In this document: piece after piece, positions 29,113 through 36,464 of the stretch
Position numbering within the stretch: position 1 is the first letter of the stretch
How the letters are laid out: each line of letters begins with the position of its first letter
Source: a virus
DNA length: 64,000 bases
Strand: one strand, 5' to 3'
Virus record (IMG/VR): IMGVR_UViG_3300025162_000040
Coordinates: 1 to 64,000 of that record
Position numbers and translations under genes: made by a program
Notes under the pieces: generated by a model
Database searches by the model: none
What the model saw: the letters and a program-made list of their open reading frames with translations, nothing else
What the model was told of the DNA's origin: nothing

Positions 29113-30037
29113 TCTTTACAAGAACCAGGAAATTCTTATGTTCAAGCGCTGCTACGCTATGGAGAAGATCCACGGAACATCAGCACATATTAGCCTTGAC
29201 CGGTCCAGGCAGCTTGTGTTTGGACCTATCATTGGTGTTAACGAGGACGCGAGGCGGTACACTGAGGCTGAATGGCAAGAACGCTGGCCTGACAAGATTG
29301 AACTGCATTTTTTCTCCGGCGGTGAAAAGCACGAAAACTTTATAAAACTGTTTAACCACCAAGACCTAGAAAACAAGTTTCGAGCCATGAACATCAAGGA
29401 GCTCATTGTTTTTGGGGAAGCTTATGGTGGCAAGCAGCAGGGCATGTCTGGCACATACGGCAAAGAGCTTAAGTTTATAGCCTTCGACGTCAAGCTTGGT
29501 GGAAACTGGCTTGCTGTGCCTAACGCGGAGTCTGTGTGTGCTCAGCTCGGCATTGAGTTTGTTCATTATGAAGAGGTTGCCACAGATCTTGATGTTTTAA
29601 ATGCACTTTCCGAGGCAGACTCTGTCCAGGCTGTGCGGAATGGTGTTGGGCCCGGGCATATCCGTGAAGGTGTGGTTTTACGGACTCTTGTTGAGCTCCG
29701 GAAGAACAATGGTGAGCGGATAATAGCCAAGCACAAGAATGAGAAGTTCCAGGAGACTGCCAAGAAAAGAGAGGTGTCTAAAGAGCGCCTTGAAGTACTC
29801 ACAGAGGCACAGGCTATCGCGGACGAGTGGGTCACGCGTCAACGCCTCATGCATGTGCTTGATAGGTTTCCGGATGCTACTATTACAGAAACAGGGGCTA
29901 TTATAAAAGCAATGGTTGAGGACGTGCTTAAAGAGAGTGTCGGAGAAATTGTTTTTAGTAAAGAAGCCCAAACTGCTATTGGAAAAAAGACCGCACTTAT
30001 ATTCAAAGAGTACATAAAACAAAGCCTGTATGAATAG
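29090..30037 (+). CDS. RNA ligase, Rnl2-like
   Basis: The 315-aa product carries the nucleotidyltransferase motifs MEKIHGTSAHI (Lys adenylated), FGEAYGG (III), REGVVLRT (IV) and IAKHKN (V). It should seal 3'-OH/5'-phosphate RNA ends using ATP. AGGAGG precedes the ATG. With RtcB it gives the phage both ligase chemistries. The C-terminal 110 residues are helical, as in Rnl2-type enzymes. Confidence 0.9.
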   Translation: MGYLGIDNLYKNQEILMFKRCYAMEKIHGTSAHISLDRSRQLVFGPIIGVNEDARRYTEAEWQERWPDKIELHFFSGGEKHENFIKLFNHQDLENKFRAMNIKELIVFGEAYGGKQQGMSGTYGKELKFIAFDVKLGGNWLAVPNAESVCAQLGIEFVHYEEVATDLDVLNALSEADSVQAVRNGVGPGHIREGVVLRTLVELRKNNGERIIAKHKNEKFQETAKKREVSKERLEVLTEAQAIADEWVTRQRLMHVLDRFPDATITETGAIIKAMVEDVLKESVGEIVFSKEAQTAIGKKTALIFKEYIKQSLYE

Positions 30038-30059
30038 CAAAAAAATGTTAAAATTTGTA

Positions 30060-30088
30060 TTGACAAAGTTGCAAAAACGTGGTATAAT
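30060..30088 (+). promoter_or_regulatory. Near-perfect consensus sigma-70 promoter
   Basis: TTGACA (30060-30065), 17 bases, TATAAT (30083-30088). It is the strongest host-type promoter in the window and serves only the HNH gene at 30117. Confidence 0.92.
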
Positions 30089-30116
30089 ACTCTATAACTT
30101 AAAATAGGAGGATTCT

Positions 30117-30668
30117 ATGAGTACTATACCATGCAAAGTGCCAAACTGTGAGAAAGAAGCTGCAAGCAAAAGAAGTGGCCTATGTAACGCGCATTATTTT
30201 AGATTGCGTCGCCATGGATCCTATGAGCTACCAATGACCCGGCGAGAAAAACTCATTAAAGAAGGAAAGTCATATTGTCCAAAGTGTCATGAGACAAAAC
30301 CTCTAGATGAGTTTGGTAAAGACATACACACGGCTTTCGGAGTGGCGTGCTACTGTAAAGGCTGCTCTAACAAGAAGGGAAAAGACAGGTACAAAAATAA
30401 CAAGAGAAAACACCAAGACTACCATCGAAAAAAAGAATTTGGCGTTACTTCAGAGTGGTACGACACAATGTTTACAAACCAAGACGGAAAGTGTGCTATC
30501 TGTAGCAAACTTCAGACTCCTGGAAGGCAGCTGTCGGTGGATCATTGCCATATGTCAAGCCAGGTACGCGGGCTCCTATGTGACAAATGCAATTTCATAC
30601 TCGGTCAATGTGGTGACAACATTGAGATCCTCGAGTCTGCTATACAGTATCTCAAATGCTACCGGTAG
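30117..30668 (+). CDS. HNH (endonuclease VII-type) homing endonuclease
   Basis: The 183-aa product has an N-terminal zinc knuckle (CKVPNCEKEAASKRSGLCNA), a second (CPKCHETKPLDEFGK, CYCKGC), and a C-terminal nuclease: CAICSKLQ, LSVDHCHM, RGLLCDKCNFILG. This is the phage endonuclease VII-like HNH class. AGGAGG precedes the ATG. A free-standing mobile gene with its own consensus promoter. Confidence 0.92.
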   Translation: MSTIPCKVPNCEKEAASKRSGLCNAHYFRLRRHGSYELPMTRREKLIKEGKSYCPKCHETKPLDEFGKDIHTAFGVACYCKGCSNKKGKDRYKNNKRKHQDYHRKKEFGVTSEWYDTMFTNQDGKCAICSKLQTPGRQLSVDHCHMSSQVRGLLCDKCNFILGQCGDNIEILESAIQYLKCYR

Positions 30669-30722
30669 TCATTGGTAAAAGGACTGCTCAGATGTTTCAC
30701 CAGCGTCTGAAAAGCTCATTAA

Positions 30723-30759
30723 AAATATCATAATTTTTTCTTGAAACAGCCGTAATATA
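30723..30759 (+). promoter_or_regulatory. Phage-type promoter motif
   Basis: Copy of the 37-base motif (AAATATCATAATTTTTT, CTTG, AAACAGCCGTAATATA), 37 bases before the replication initiator gene and after the HNH gene. It opens the replication operon. Confidence 0.78.
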
Positions 30760-30796
30760 TAGTGTGTGATGCTACAACCCCCTAGAAAGGTGACTA

Positions 30797-31756
30797 ATGG
30801 CGAGACCAATCAAAGAAGGACTAGACTATTTTCCTATGGACTGCGACATCGACCAAAAACTCGAGGAGCTAGAAGCAGAGTACGGGCTTGAAGGGTTTGG
30901 GCTGTATGTGCGGATACTACAGTGGGCATACAAGGACAGATCTGGTGAGGTTGTTATAAACGATCAGCATAACCCTAAATGGGCCTTGTGGGTACGCCGG
31001 ACTGGTATTGAAGAGGATAAACTAAAAAGGATGGTCGAATACATGCTGCACATTGGCCTGTTTTCACAGAGTAGGTATGACTCGGATGGCACCCTTACTT
31101 CTGGTGGCATACAAAAGCGGATTGGTGAGGTAAACAAGAAGAGAGACAGTAACAGAGCTATTTACGGCGGCAGAAACAATACAGAAACTAGAGTTTCAGC
31201 GGGGTTTCAGACACCCGAAACCCTCCAGAAACTAGAAAATGTGGTTTCAGCGGGGTTTCAGACACCCGAAACCCTCCAGAAACTAGGGTTTCAGCAGGGT
31301 TTCAGCGGGGTTTCAGACGTCCGAAACCCTGCTGAAACGCCACAAAGTAAAGTAAAGGAAAGGAAAGAAAAGGAAAAGAAAGTAAATTGTTCGCCTGACG
31401 GCGAGTACACACCTGTTGAGTCTCCTGACAAGCCACCTAAAGAACGCAAACTTGGGCCTTCTCAAGAGGTACTCGAGCTAATGCAGTACTTCTACAAGTC
31501 GTACGAGCACAAGTTTAACCAGAAGTACTTTGCACAGAACTTCAACAACGACAGTAGGATCTTTAAAGACCTACTAGCAGGTGGGCTTGGTCCGACCAAG
31601 ATACCTGTGCTCATTGATGCATTCTTTGAAGAAGACGAGGACGAGTTTGTTAAGAACAGCACATACACTACAGGGTTATTCAAGTCAGTGATTCATAAAT
31701 ACTTATCTAAAATCAATCCAAACCGCTCGGGCAACCGGGTACTGAAGGTAAAATGA
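30797..31756 (+). CDS. Replication initiator-like protein (DUF4373 N-terminus)
   Basis: Residues 1-115 (RPIKEGLDYFPMDCDIDQKL, EYGLEGFGLYVRILQWAYKD) match the DUF4373/Lin1244-type winged-helix domain of phage replication proteins. Residues about 132-178 are repeats (VSAGFQTPETLQKL twice), encoded by iteron-like DNA. A basic linker and a C-terminal domain (YFYKSYEHKFNQKYFAQNF) follow. It directly precedes and overlaps the helicase gene. By analogy with lambda O the internal repeats may be the origin. Confidence 0.8.
   Translation: MARPIKEGLDYFPMDCDIDQKLEELEAEYGLEGFGLYVRILQWAYKDRSGEVVINDQHNPKWALWVRRTGIEEDKLKRMVEYMLHIGLFSQSRYDSDGTLTSGGIQKRIGEVNKKRDSNRAIYGGRNNTETRVSAGFQTPETLQKLENVVSAGFQTPETLQKLGFQQGFSGVSDVRNPAETPQSKVKERKEKEKKVNCSPDGEYTPVESPDKPPKERKLGPSQEVLELMQYFYKSYEHKFNQKYFAQNFNNDSRIFKDLLAGGLGPTKIPVLIDAFFEEDEDEFVKNSTYTTGLFKSVIHKYLSKINPNRSGNRVLKVK
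31190..31345 (+). repeat. Iteron-like repeat cluster, candidate origin of replication
   Basis: GTTTCAG occurs seven times on the plus strand in about 130 bases, mostly as GGGTTTCAG or GGGGTTTCAG, with three CGAAACCCT and one CTGAAAC in inverse orientation. Two blocks of about 50 bases are near-identical. The cluster lies in the linker of the replication initiator gene. Confidence 0.6.
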
Positions 31757-33213
31757 ACTGGCTACCATTCTGGCAGAAGTTCCTTACTGACGACGCTGTA
31801 TTTGCCGAGTTCTGCGGGAAGCTCCCAAAGGACATCTTCGAAAATGCCGTGCAGAGCAACCTGCTTGAGCTAGCCTACCGCTTCGACGACAAGTACTTCA
31901 AACGCCCTACGTTCGGCGACATGCTCATGATGCTCGGGGATCTCCCGGACCATGAGAAGGCTAATATTAAGACCTACGAGAAAACCTTAAACGATATCGC
32001 GGCCGTAGTAACCGATGTAAGTACAGAAGTCCTGATCGACAAGGTCTACCAAGAGCTTGGCCGGTTCGTATTTGAGCGCAACCTCATCAAGATCGTCAAC
32101 AAGATCACTCCAGGGAGCGACTACAGGCAGTTGGCTTACCAGTTCATGGAGACGGTTGAGAAGGCACCCAGGAAGCCACTTGGCGATTCGTTTGACAACT
32201 CGTTTTTCATGGAGATTGATCAGGCTATAGACCGGCAGAACAGGGACCTAGCTAGGATTACACCGGACAAACTAGTCAAGTACTCTGTACCGGCTTTGAA
32301 TGAGTGCTTGCTTGGAATATTTCCAGGGGAACTTGTTGTAGTAGGAGCCGAGAGTGGTGTCGGGAAAACTCAATTCGGCGCCGACACAGCACGCATCAAT
32401 GCGATGGCTGGGAAGAAGACATACTTGATTTGCTTGGAAGGTTCAAAGAATGAGGTTATATCTCGGTTCAAGTACGAGATCATCGCCAGGGAATACTTCT
32501 CACCCGAGAACCCCAATAAGGGGATGCCAATGTCCTACCCGCTTTATCTTGCCAATGGGTTGCGAGGGATTGAGCGCTTTGAGGCGATTGCTGAGAAGGA
32601 GTTGGCAGCACTTAGGGGTAAGTTGGTCATCTACGGCAAGAACGAGTCAGACCTTCGCATTGATAAGCTACTCCAGCAGCTCGGTAGGATACAGGATGCA
32701 GACCTTGTCGTCGTAGACCACTTGCATTACTTCGGAATGGAAGACGACTCGTCCGAGGCTTCTCAGCTCTCTGGGATCATGCGGAAGGTCAAGGACCTAA
32801 CTCAGGCGCGTGGCATTCCTGTGCTTATGTTCTCCCACCTGCGCCGTAAGGCAAGAGACAAGAAGATGCCTGACAATGATGATTTCCACGGATCGAGCAA
32901 TATCGCCAAGATCGCGGATACAACACTTCTAATTGTGCGTCAGTACGACGGGGCAAATAAAGACGTTAGCCCGACTATATTTTGTGTCGGGAAGTCTCGA
33001 AACGGGTGGGACCCTTTTTACGGATGGCTTGTCGACTTTGACAGGAGTTTAAGGTCCTATAGTGCTCCGTGGGATCTTGTTAAGATACACCCGTGGAAGG
33101 ACCCTGAGGCCGTAGCATCTGATAACTGGCCAAAGTACATCATAGACATTGTTGGAGTAGAAGCATTAAACAGGGTACGTGAACGGGAAGCACAAGACAG
33201 GAGGACTAGGTGA
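31753..33213 (+). CDS. dnaB: Replicative DNA helicase, DnaB family
   Basis: The 486-aa product has an N-terminal helical domain, then a RecA-type ATPase: Walker A GAESGVGKT (residues about 198-206), Walker B DLVVVDHLHYF, and MFSHLRRKA. It unwinds DNA at the fork and should be loaded by the preceding initiator. ATGA overlaps on both sides. Confidence 0.95.
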   Translation: MNWLPFWQKFLTDDAVFAEFCGKLPKDIFENAVQSNLLELAYRFDDKYFKRPTFGDMLMMLGDLPDHEKANIKTYEKTLNDIAAVVTDVSTEVLIDKVYQELGRFVFERNLIKIVNKITPGSDYRQLAYQFMETVEKAPRKPLGDSFDNSFFMEIDQAIDRQNRDLARITPDKLVKYSVPALNECLLGIFPGELVVVGAESGVGKTQFGADTARINAMAGKKTYLICLEGSKNEVISRFKYEIIAREYFSPENPNKGMPMSYPLYLANGLRGIERFEAIAEKELAALRGKLVIYGKNESDLRIDKLLQQLGRIQDADLVVVDHLHYFGMEDDSSEASQLSGIMRKVKDLTQARGIPVLMFSHLRRKARDKKMPDNDDFHGSSNIAKIADTTLLIVRQYDGANKDVSPTIFCVGKSRNGWDPFYGWLVDFDRSLRSYSAPWDLVKIHPWKDPEAVASDNWPKYIIDIVGVEALNRVREREAQDRRTR

Positions 33214-33443
33214 GACTTACGATTGAAGACGCGGATAACGGGTTTGTTTTGCGATACGAGGACGCTGACACTAAGAGCGAGAGGTTTATTGCTGTTGAAG
33301 ATGACGAGCATGCCTCGGAAGCCAGGAATGGTCGTAAGCTTCTTTGGGCGGTTATGGAGCACTTCGGTATGTTTGGGTCAAAGCACGATGATGAGCGTAT
33401 TCATGTAGTTATTAAGGATCAAGAGTTAAAGGAGTTTGAGTAA
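33210..33443 (+). CDS. Conserved small phage protein, 77 aa
   Basis: The pattern ADNGFVLRYEDAD, KLLWAVMEHFGMFGSKHDDE and RIHVV is a family I have seen next to phage replication genes; function is unknown. It starts in overlap with the helicase stop. Confidence 0.8.
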   Translation: MRLTIEDADNGFVLRYEDADTKSERFIAVEDDEHASEARNGRKLLWAVMEHFGMFGSKHDDERIHVVIKDQELKEFE

Positions 33444-33471
33444 AACCCACACTTTCGGGGGGTTAACACTT

Positions 33472-33543
33472 GCACCCATAGCTCAATGGTAGAGCAGAGG
33501 ACTCATAATCCTTTGGTTCCAGGTTCGAGCCCTGGTGGGTGCA
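33472..33543 (+). tRNA. tRNA-Met (anticodon CAT)
   Basis: A 72-base cloverleaf: acceptor GCACCCA pairs with TGGGTGC, D stem GCTC/GAGC, anticodon stem GAGGA/TCCTT with loop CTCATAA, T stem CCAGG/CCTGG with loop TTCGAGC, discriminator A. No CCA is encoded. The paired first base argues against initiator tRNA. CAT could instead be an Ile-2 tRNA if the C is modified to lysidine. Confidence 0.95.
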
Positions 33544-33564
33544 CTAACATAAAAGGGGGATAAA

Positions 33565-33945
33565 ATGACAGAGGGACAGGTTTATTGGTGGTTGATGTTG
33601 GACAATCTTCAGGGGTGGGGTATGGTTGCCACTATGTTATTCGTTTTTTCAGGCATTGGGTTGATCGTAGCAAGTGCGTGCAGCTTTATGTCCTACTCTG
33701 ACTCTGATAGAAAGACGGCTAAGATGGCTGTTGGCGGGGTACGAAGTGTGTTTGTTCCGGCTTTACTGATAGCGCTTGCACTAAACTTTGTTCCGACGTC
33801 AAAGCAGTACGCCATGATCAAGATTTTCCCAAAGATAGCTAATAGCGACATCGCCAAGGAGATGCCGCAGGATGCTAAGGAGATCTACCAGATGGCGAAG
33901 GACTACTTGAAGAGCATGGTTAAAGTGGAAGCAGTAAAAAGATGA
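33565..33945 (+). CDS. Phage membrane protein, 126 aa
   Basis: Two hydrophobic helices (MVATMLFVFSGIGLIVASAC and VFVPALLIALALNFV) are followed by PTSKQYAMIKIFPKIANSDI and a soluble tail, a recurrent phage membrane-protein layout of unknown function. Confidence 0.8.
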   Translation: MTEGQVYWWLMLDNLQGWGMVATMLFVFSGIGLIVASACSFMSYSDSDRKTAKMAVGGVRSVFVPALLIALALNFVPTSKQYAMIKIFPKIANSDIAKEMPQDAKEIYQMAKDYLKSMVKVEAVKR

Positions 33946-34112
33946 GTTACGCAGTAACCATGTGCCTCTCAAAAGAGGTGTTCAGTACGGCTGCTGAGGC
34001 ACAGAAGGTTGTGGACTGGTCAAGGGCATATAAGGACGCTCCAAAACTAAAGATATACAAGTGCCCTCTATGTACCAAGTACCACATATCAAGTGCTTGT
34101 AGGAGAAGATAA
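33942..34112 (+). CDS. Small zinc-binding protein, 56 aa
   Basis: The frame MSYAVTMCLSKEVFSTAAEA ends YKCPLCTKYHISSACRRR, a CPxCxxYH site common in phage mini-proteins. ATGA overlap upstream. Confidence 0.7.
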   Translation: MSYAVTMCLSKEVFSTAAEAQKVVDWSRAYKDAPKLKIYKCPLCTKYHISSACRRR

Positions 34113-34122
34113 ATCTTGACAT

Positions 34123-34557
34123 ATGCGAGAGTACAATAGACAGCGCCGCAAATTGCCGGAGGTAAAAGAGCGCGAAAGACAGTATCAGAGGACTGATAGA
34201 GTCAAAGAGTTGAGGAGAAAATACTATAGTTCTCCGGAGTGTAAGGAACTTAGGCGTCAATACCGTAAGTCGCTTAAAGGAGCCGAATCAAAACGAAGAG
34301 AAGCTCTTAAGTATAACTATGGTATAGGTTTAGAAGAGTATGATAGGCTGTTTGATAAACAGCGTGGTAGATGTGCTATATGTTTTGAAACATGCCCAGG
34401 AAAAAAACGGCTTAGCGTTGATCACAACCATACTACTGGAGCTATCAGGGGCTTACTATGCGCTCGGTGCAACTTTATGCTAGGGTACAGCGGCGACTCT
34501 ATTTTAGTTTTACACGAAGCGGTACGTTACTTGGAGGCATCTAATGAAAAAGAATAA
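34123..34557 (+). CDS. HNH (endonuclease VII-type) homing endonuclease
   Basis: A very basic N-terminal helix region is followed by CAICFETC, LSVDHNHTTG, RGLLCARCNFMLGYSGDS. It is the same class as the 30117 gene but lacks the N-terminal zinc knuckles. No good ribosome site is seen, and upstream an in-frame stop excludes a longer start. It is inserted between two ordinary small genes. Confidence 0.88.
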   Translation: MREYNRQRRKLPEVKERERQYQRTDRVKELRRKYYSSPECKELRRQYRKSLKGAESKRREALKYNYGIGLEEYDRLFDKQRGRCAICFETCPGKKRLSVDHNHTTGAIRGLLCARCNFMLGYSGDSILVLHEAVRYLEASNEKE

Positions 34558-34912
34558 AAAAGCACTTCCGACGATGAAAAAGAAGAAAAAAGTATCTCCA
34601 CAGATCCCGGAAGTAATTCCTCGTGGTACTGCTGGTAGGAAGCGGGATTCCATTAACGAGTTCATTGAAGACTTAGGGTACAGTGAAGAGGACAGGATTC
34701 TGCTAGCCGACGGGTTTGAGGACGCTTTTGTAGGAATCGCCTGCCAGTTCAATAAGCCTCTGGCGTGTTATGACTACGACGAATGCATTAAGGTCCTTGT
34801 GGGAGAGGGTATGACAGAGGAGGATGCGATCGAACATATGTCCTTTAACGTAGAAGGCGGATGGGTTGGTGAGACAACCCCGTTATTTTTAAGGAGGAAG
34901 GCGTCAAGATGA
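34544..34912 (+). CDS. Conserved phage protein of unknown function, 122 aa
   Basis: ILLADGFEDAFVGIACQFNK, LACYDYDECIKVL and FNVEGGWVGETTPLF form a widespread phage family without known role. A Lys-rich N-terminus (residues 1-20) precedes it. It overlaps the HNH gene tail. Confidence 0.85.
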   Translation: MKKNKKALPTMKKKKKVSPQIPEVIPRGTAGRKRDSINEFIEDLGYSEEDRILLADGFEDAFVGIACQFNKPLACYDYDECIKVLVGEGMTEEDAIEHMSFNVEGGWVGETTPLFLRRKASR

Positions 34913-35055
34913 AATCAATGGAATACACTGTGTGGCGACCCCACAAGAAGCATAAGACTAGTGTACAGTGCTCATGTCCTGTTAAGGTTCCTGCGGCAAT
35001 TGAGCCGACGATGTGTGCCAGCTGTTTCAAGCTTTTGCCAAAGAAGAGAAAATGA
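34909..35055 (+). CDS. Small Cys-containing protein, 48 aa
   Basis: CSCPVKVP and CASCFKLLPKK suggest one zinc site. ATGA overlaps on both sides; AAGGAGG precedes the ATG. Confidence 0.65.
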   Translation: MKSMEYTVWRPHKKHKTSVQCSCPVKVPAAIEPTMCASCFKLLPKKRK

Positions 35056-35411
35056 AAAGCATACTTATGGTTAGTGGATCGAGAGGGTATTGCTGTCCGG
35101 AACGCGTGCGCAGCATGGTTCGAAGGTTTTCTGATAAGGAGTGGATCTTGATTCATGGAGATTGTCCAGACTCTCCGGATGGGATTGCAGGTGAAGAGGC
35201 GGAGAGGCTAGGTATGGTGGTTGGCAAGTTTCCGTACGTTAGCTCTCTCGGCAGGGCGGGTGGCCATGTGAGAAACAGGGCAATGGTGGATATGGCCGAC
35301 ATGTGTCTATTTTTCTGGGACGGGGAGAGTTCTGGGACCGGAAAGACTATCGAGTATGCCAAGGCTTCTGGAAAGGATCATACTGTATTTAGGACACAGG
35401 GGGTTGCTTGA
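35052..35411 (+). CDS. SLOG-family (DUF2493-like) nucleotide-binding protein
   Basis: The 119-aa product has MVSGSRGYCC, LIHGDCPDSPDGIAGEEAER, GRAGGHVRNRAMVDMADMCL and FFWDGESSGTGKTIEYA, the SLOG (YspA/cpYpsA-like) Rossmann fold. Relatives bind or process nucleotide derivatives and appear in stress and defence systems. Role here is unknown. Confidence 0.85.
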   Translation: MKSILMVSGSRGYCCPERVRSMVRRFSDKEWILIHGDCPDSPDGIAGEEAERLGMVVGKFPYVSSLGRAGGHVRNRAMVDMADMCLFFWDGESSGTGKTIEYAKASGKDHTVFRTQGVA

Positions 35412-36283
35412 TGTGGCAGGACACTCTTAAGAGGCAGTATAAGCACAAGGTCAATAGGGAGCAGATTATTTTAAAAGACTGCCCGTACTGTGGTGGTACA
35501 AAGTACAACCTTGAGGTGCATTCAAGTAGGGGTGTGTTCCACTGTTGGGTCTGTGATGCTAAGGGAACGGTAAGGAAGTTTTTTAAGGATCAACACCTTG
35601 AGTTTGACGACAGTGACTGGAAGTCTAGTGAAGCAGTTGTTAGTGTAAGCAAGGAAGAACTTAGTCTTGACGGGTTTGTTCCGGTTGACTATGAGAAAAA
35701 TAAAGAGTACTTGGAGAGTCGTGGTCTTACAGCGAGTGACATAGGTACTTATAATCTTCTTACAGCCACTCAAGGGCGCTATAGGGGTAAGCTCATTATC
35801 CCTCTTTATGAGGGAGGTAAAGTAGTTTACTTTGTTTCTCGCCACATGTTTTTCGGAGGTAGATATTTGAACCCGGTCATAGATAAAAAGAAAATACTTC
35901 CGTACTTCTTGGGGAGTGTTAACAGACTGCGCTTATATATTGTTGAAGGAGCTTTTGACGCGATTTCAGTTCACAAACTTGGATTTACGGTTACTCCGCT
36001 GCTTGGGTCTGGGATTTCTGACGAGCAGGTGGACAAGATTAAGACGATAGGGTTTAAAGAGGTTGTGGTTGCTCTGGACGGGGACATCAAAGACAAAGCT
36101 ATTGCGATGTATACGCGGTTAAAGGTGGCTGGTGTGCACACGAAGATAGTTTTTTTCCCTGGGAATGATGATCCTAACGAGCTTTATCTGGCTGACAGAG
36201 ACTACTTGAGGAAGATCCTGACAACTCCTACAGAAGTCAGTATTAAAGACAAGTTTGAGCTTGCCCTGTATGCTAGACGATGA
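35408..36283 (+). CDS. DNA primase, TOPRIM type
   Basis: The 291-aa product has an N-terminal zinc ribbon (CPYCGGT ... FHCWVCDAKG, residues 25-54) and a TOPRIM domain: YIVEGAFDAIS (Glu), VVVALDGDIKDKA (DxD) and DDPNELYL. It is a shortened DnaG-type primase without the helicase-binding tail. It lies with the DnaB helicase and initiator. Confidence 0.92.
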   Translation: MMWQDTLKRQYKHKVNREQIILKDCPYCGGTKYNLEVHSSRGVFHCWVCDAKGTVRKFFKDQHLEFDDSDWKSSEAVVSVSKEELSLDGFVPVDYEKNKEYLESRGLTASDIGTYNLLTATQGRYRGKLIIPLYEGGKVVYFVSRHMFFGGRYLNPVIDKKKILPYFLGSVNRLRLYIVEGAFDAISVHKLGFTVTPLLGSGISDEQVDKIKTIGFKEVVVALDGDIKDKAIAMYTRLKVAGVHTKIVFFPGNDDPNELYLADRDYLRKILTTPTEVSIKDKFELALYARR

Positions 36284-36464
36284 TCTTTTAACAGCTGTGA
36301 TATTCAAGCTGTCATCTGAGGACGACGTAAACAAGTTGGCTCATTTAAACAACATGATCATTCGCCGGATTCAGCTGCTGCAGGTAATGCAGCGGTGTCC
36401 CCCGGCAGCACCGCAAGCTAAACAAGAGGAGCCACCAGTTGATAATCCTATTATGCCCAAGTAA
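36270..36464 (+). CDS. Small unknown protein, 64 aa
   Basis: The frame MLDDDLLTAVIFKLSSEDDV overlaps the primase tail and the helicase start. It is helical with a Pro-rich end. No clear ribosome site; possibly coupled translation. Confidence 0.5.
   Translation: MLDDDLLTAVIFKLSSEDDVNKLAHLNNMIIRRIQLLQVMQRCPPAAPQAKQEEPPVDNPIMPK

Noticed and set aside
33435-33465. AACCC/GGGTT hairpin before the tRNA as a terminator
   Set aside because: The stem is short, there is no T-run and the tRNA lies just downstream, so transcription must pass.
33472-33543. Initiator tRNA-fMet
   Set aside because: The first base pair is a normal G-C pair and the anticodon stem lacks the three G-C pairs of initiator tRNA.
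34116-34135. TTGACA at 34116 as a promoter for the HNH gene at 34123
   Set aside because: The only -10-like sequence (TACAAT) is 10 bases away, and it lies inside the coding region.
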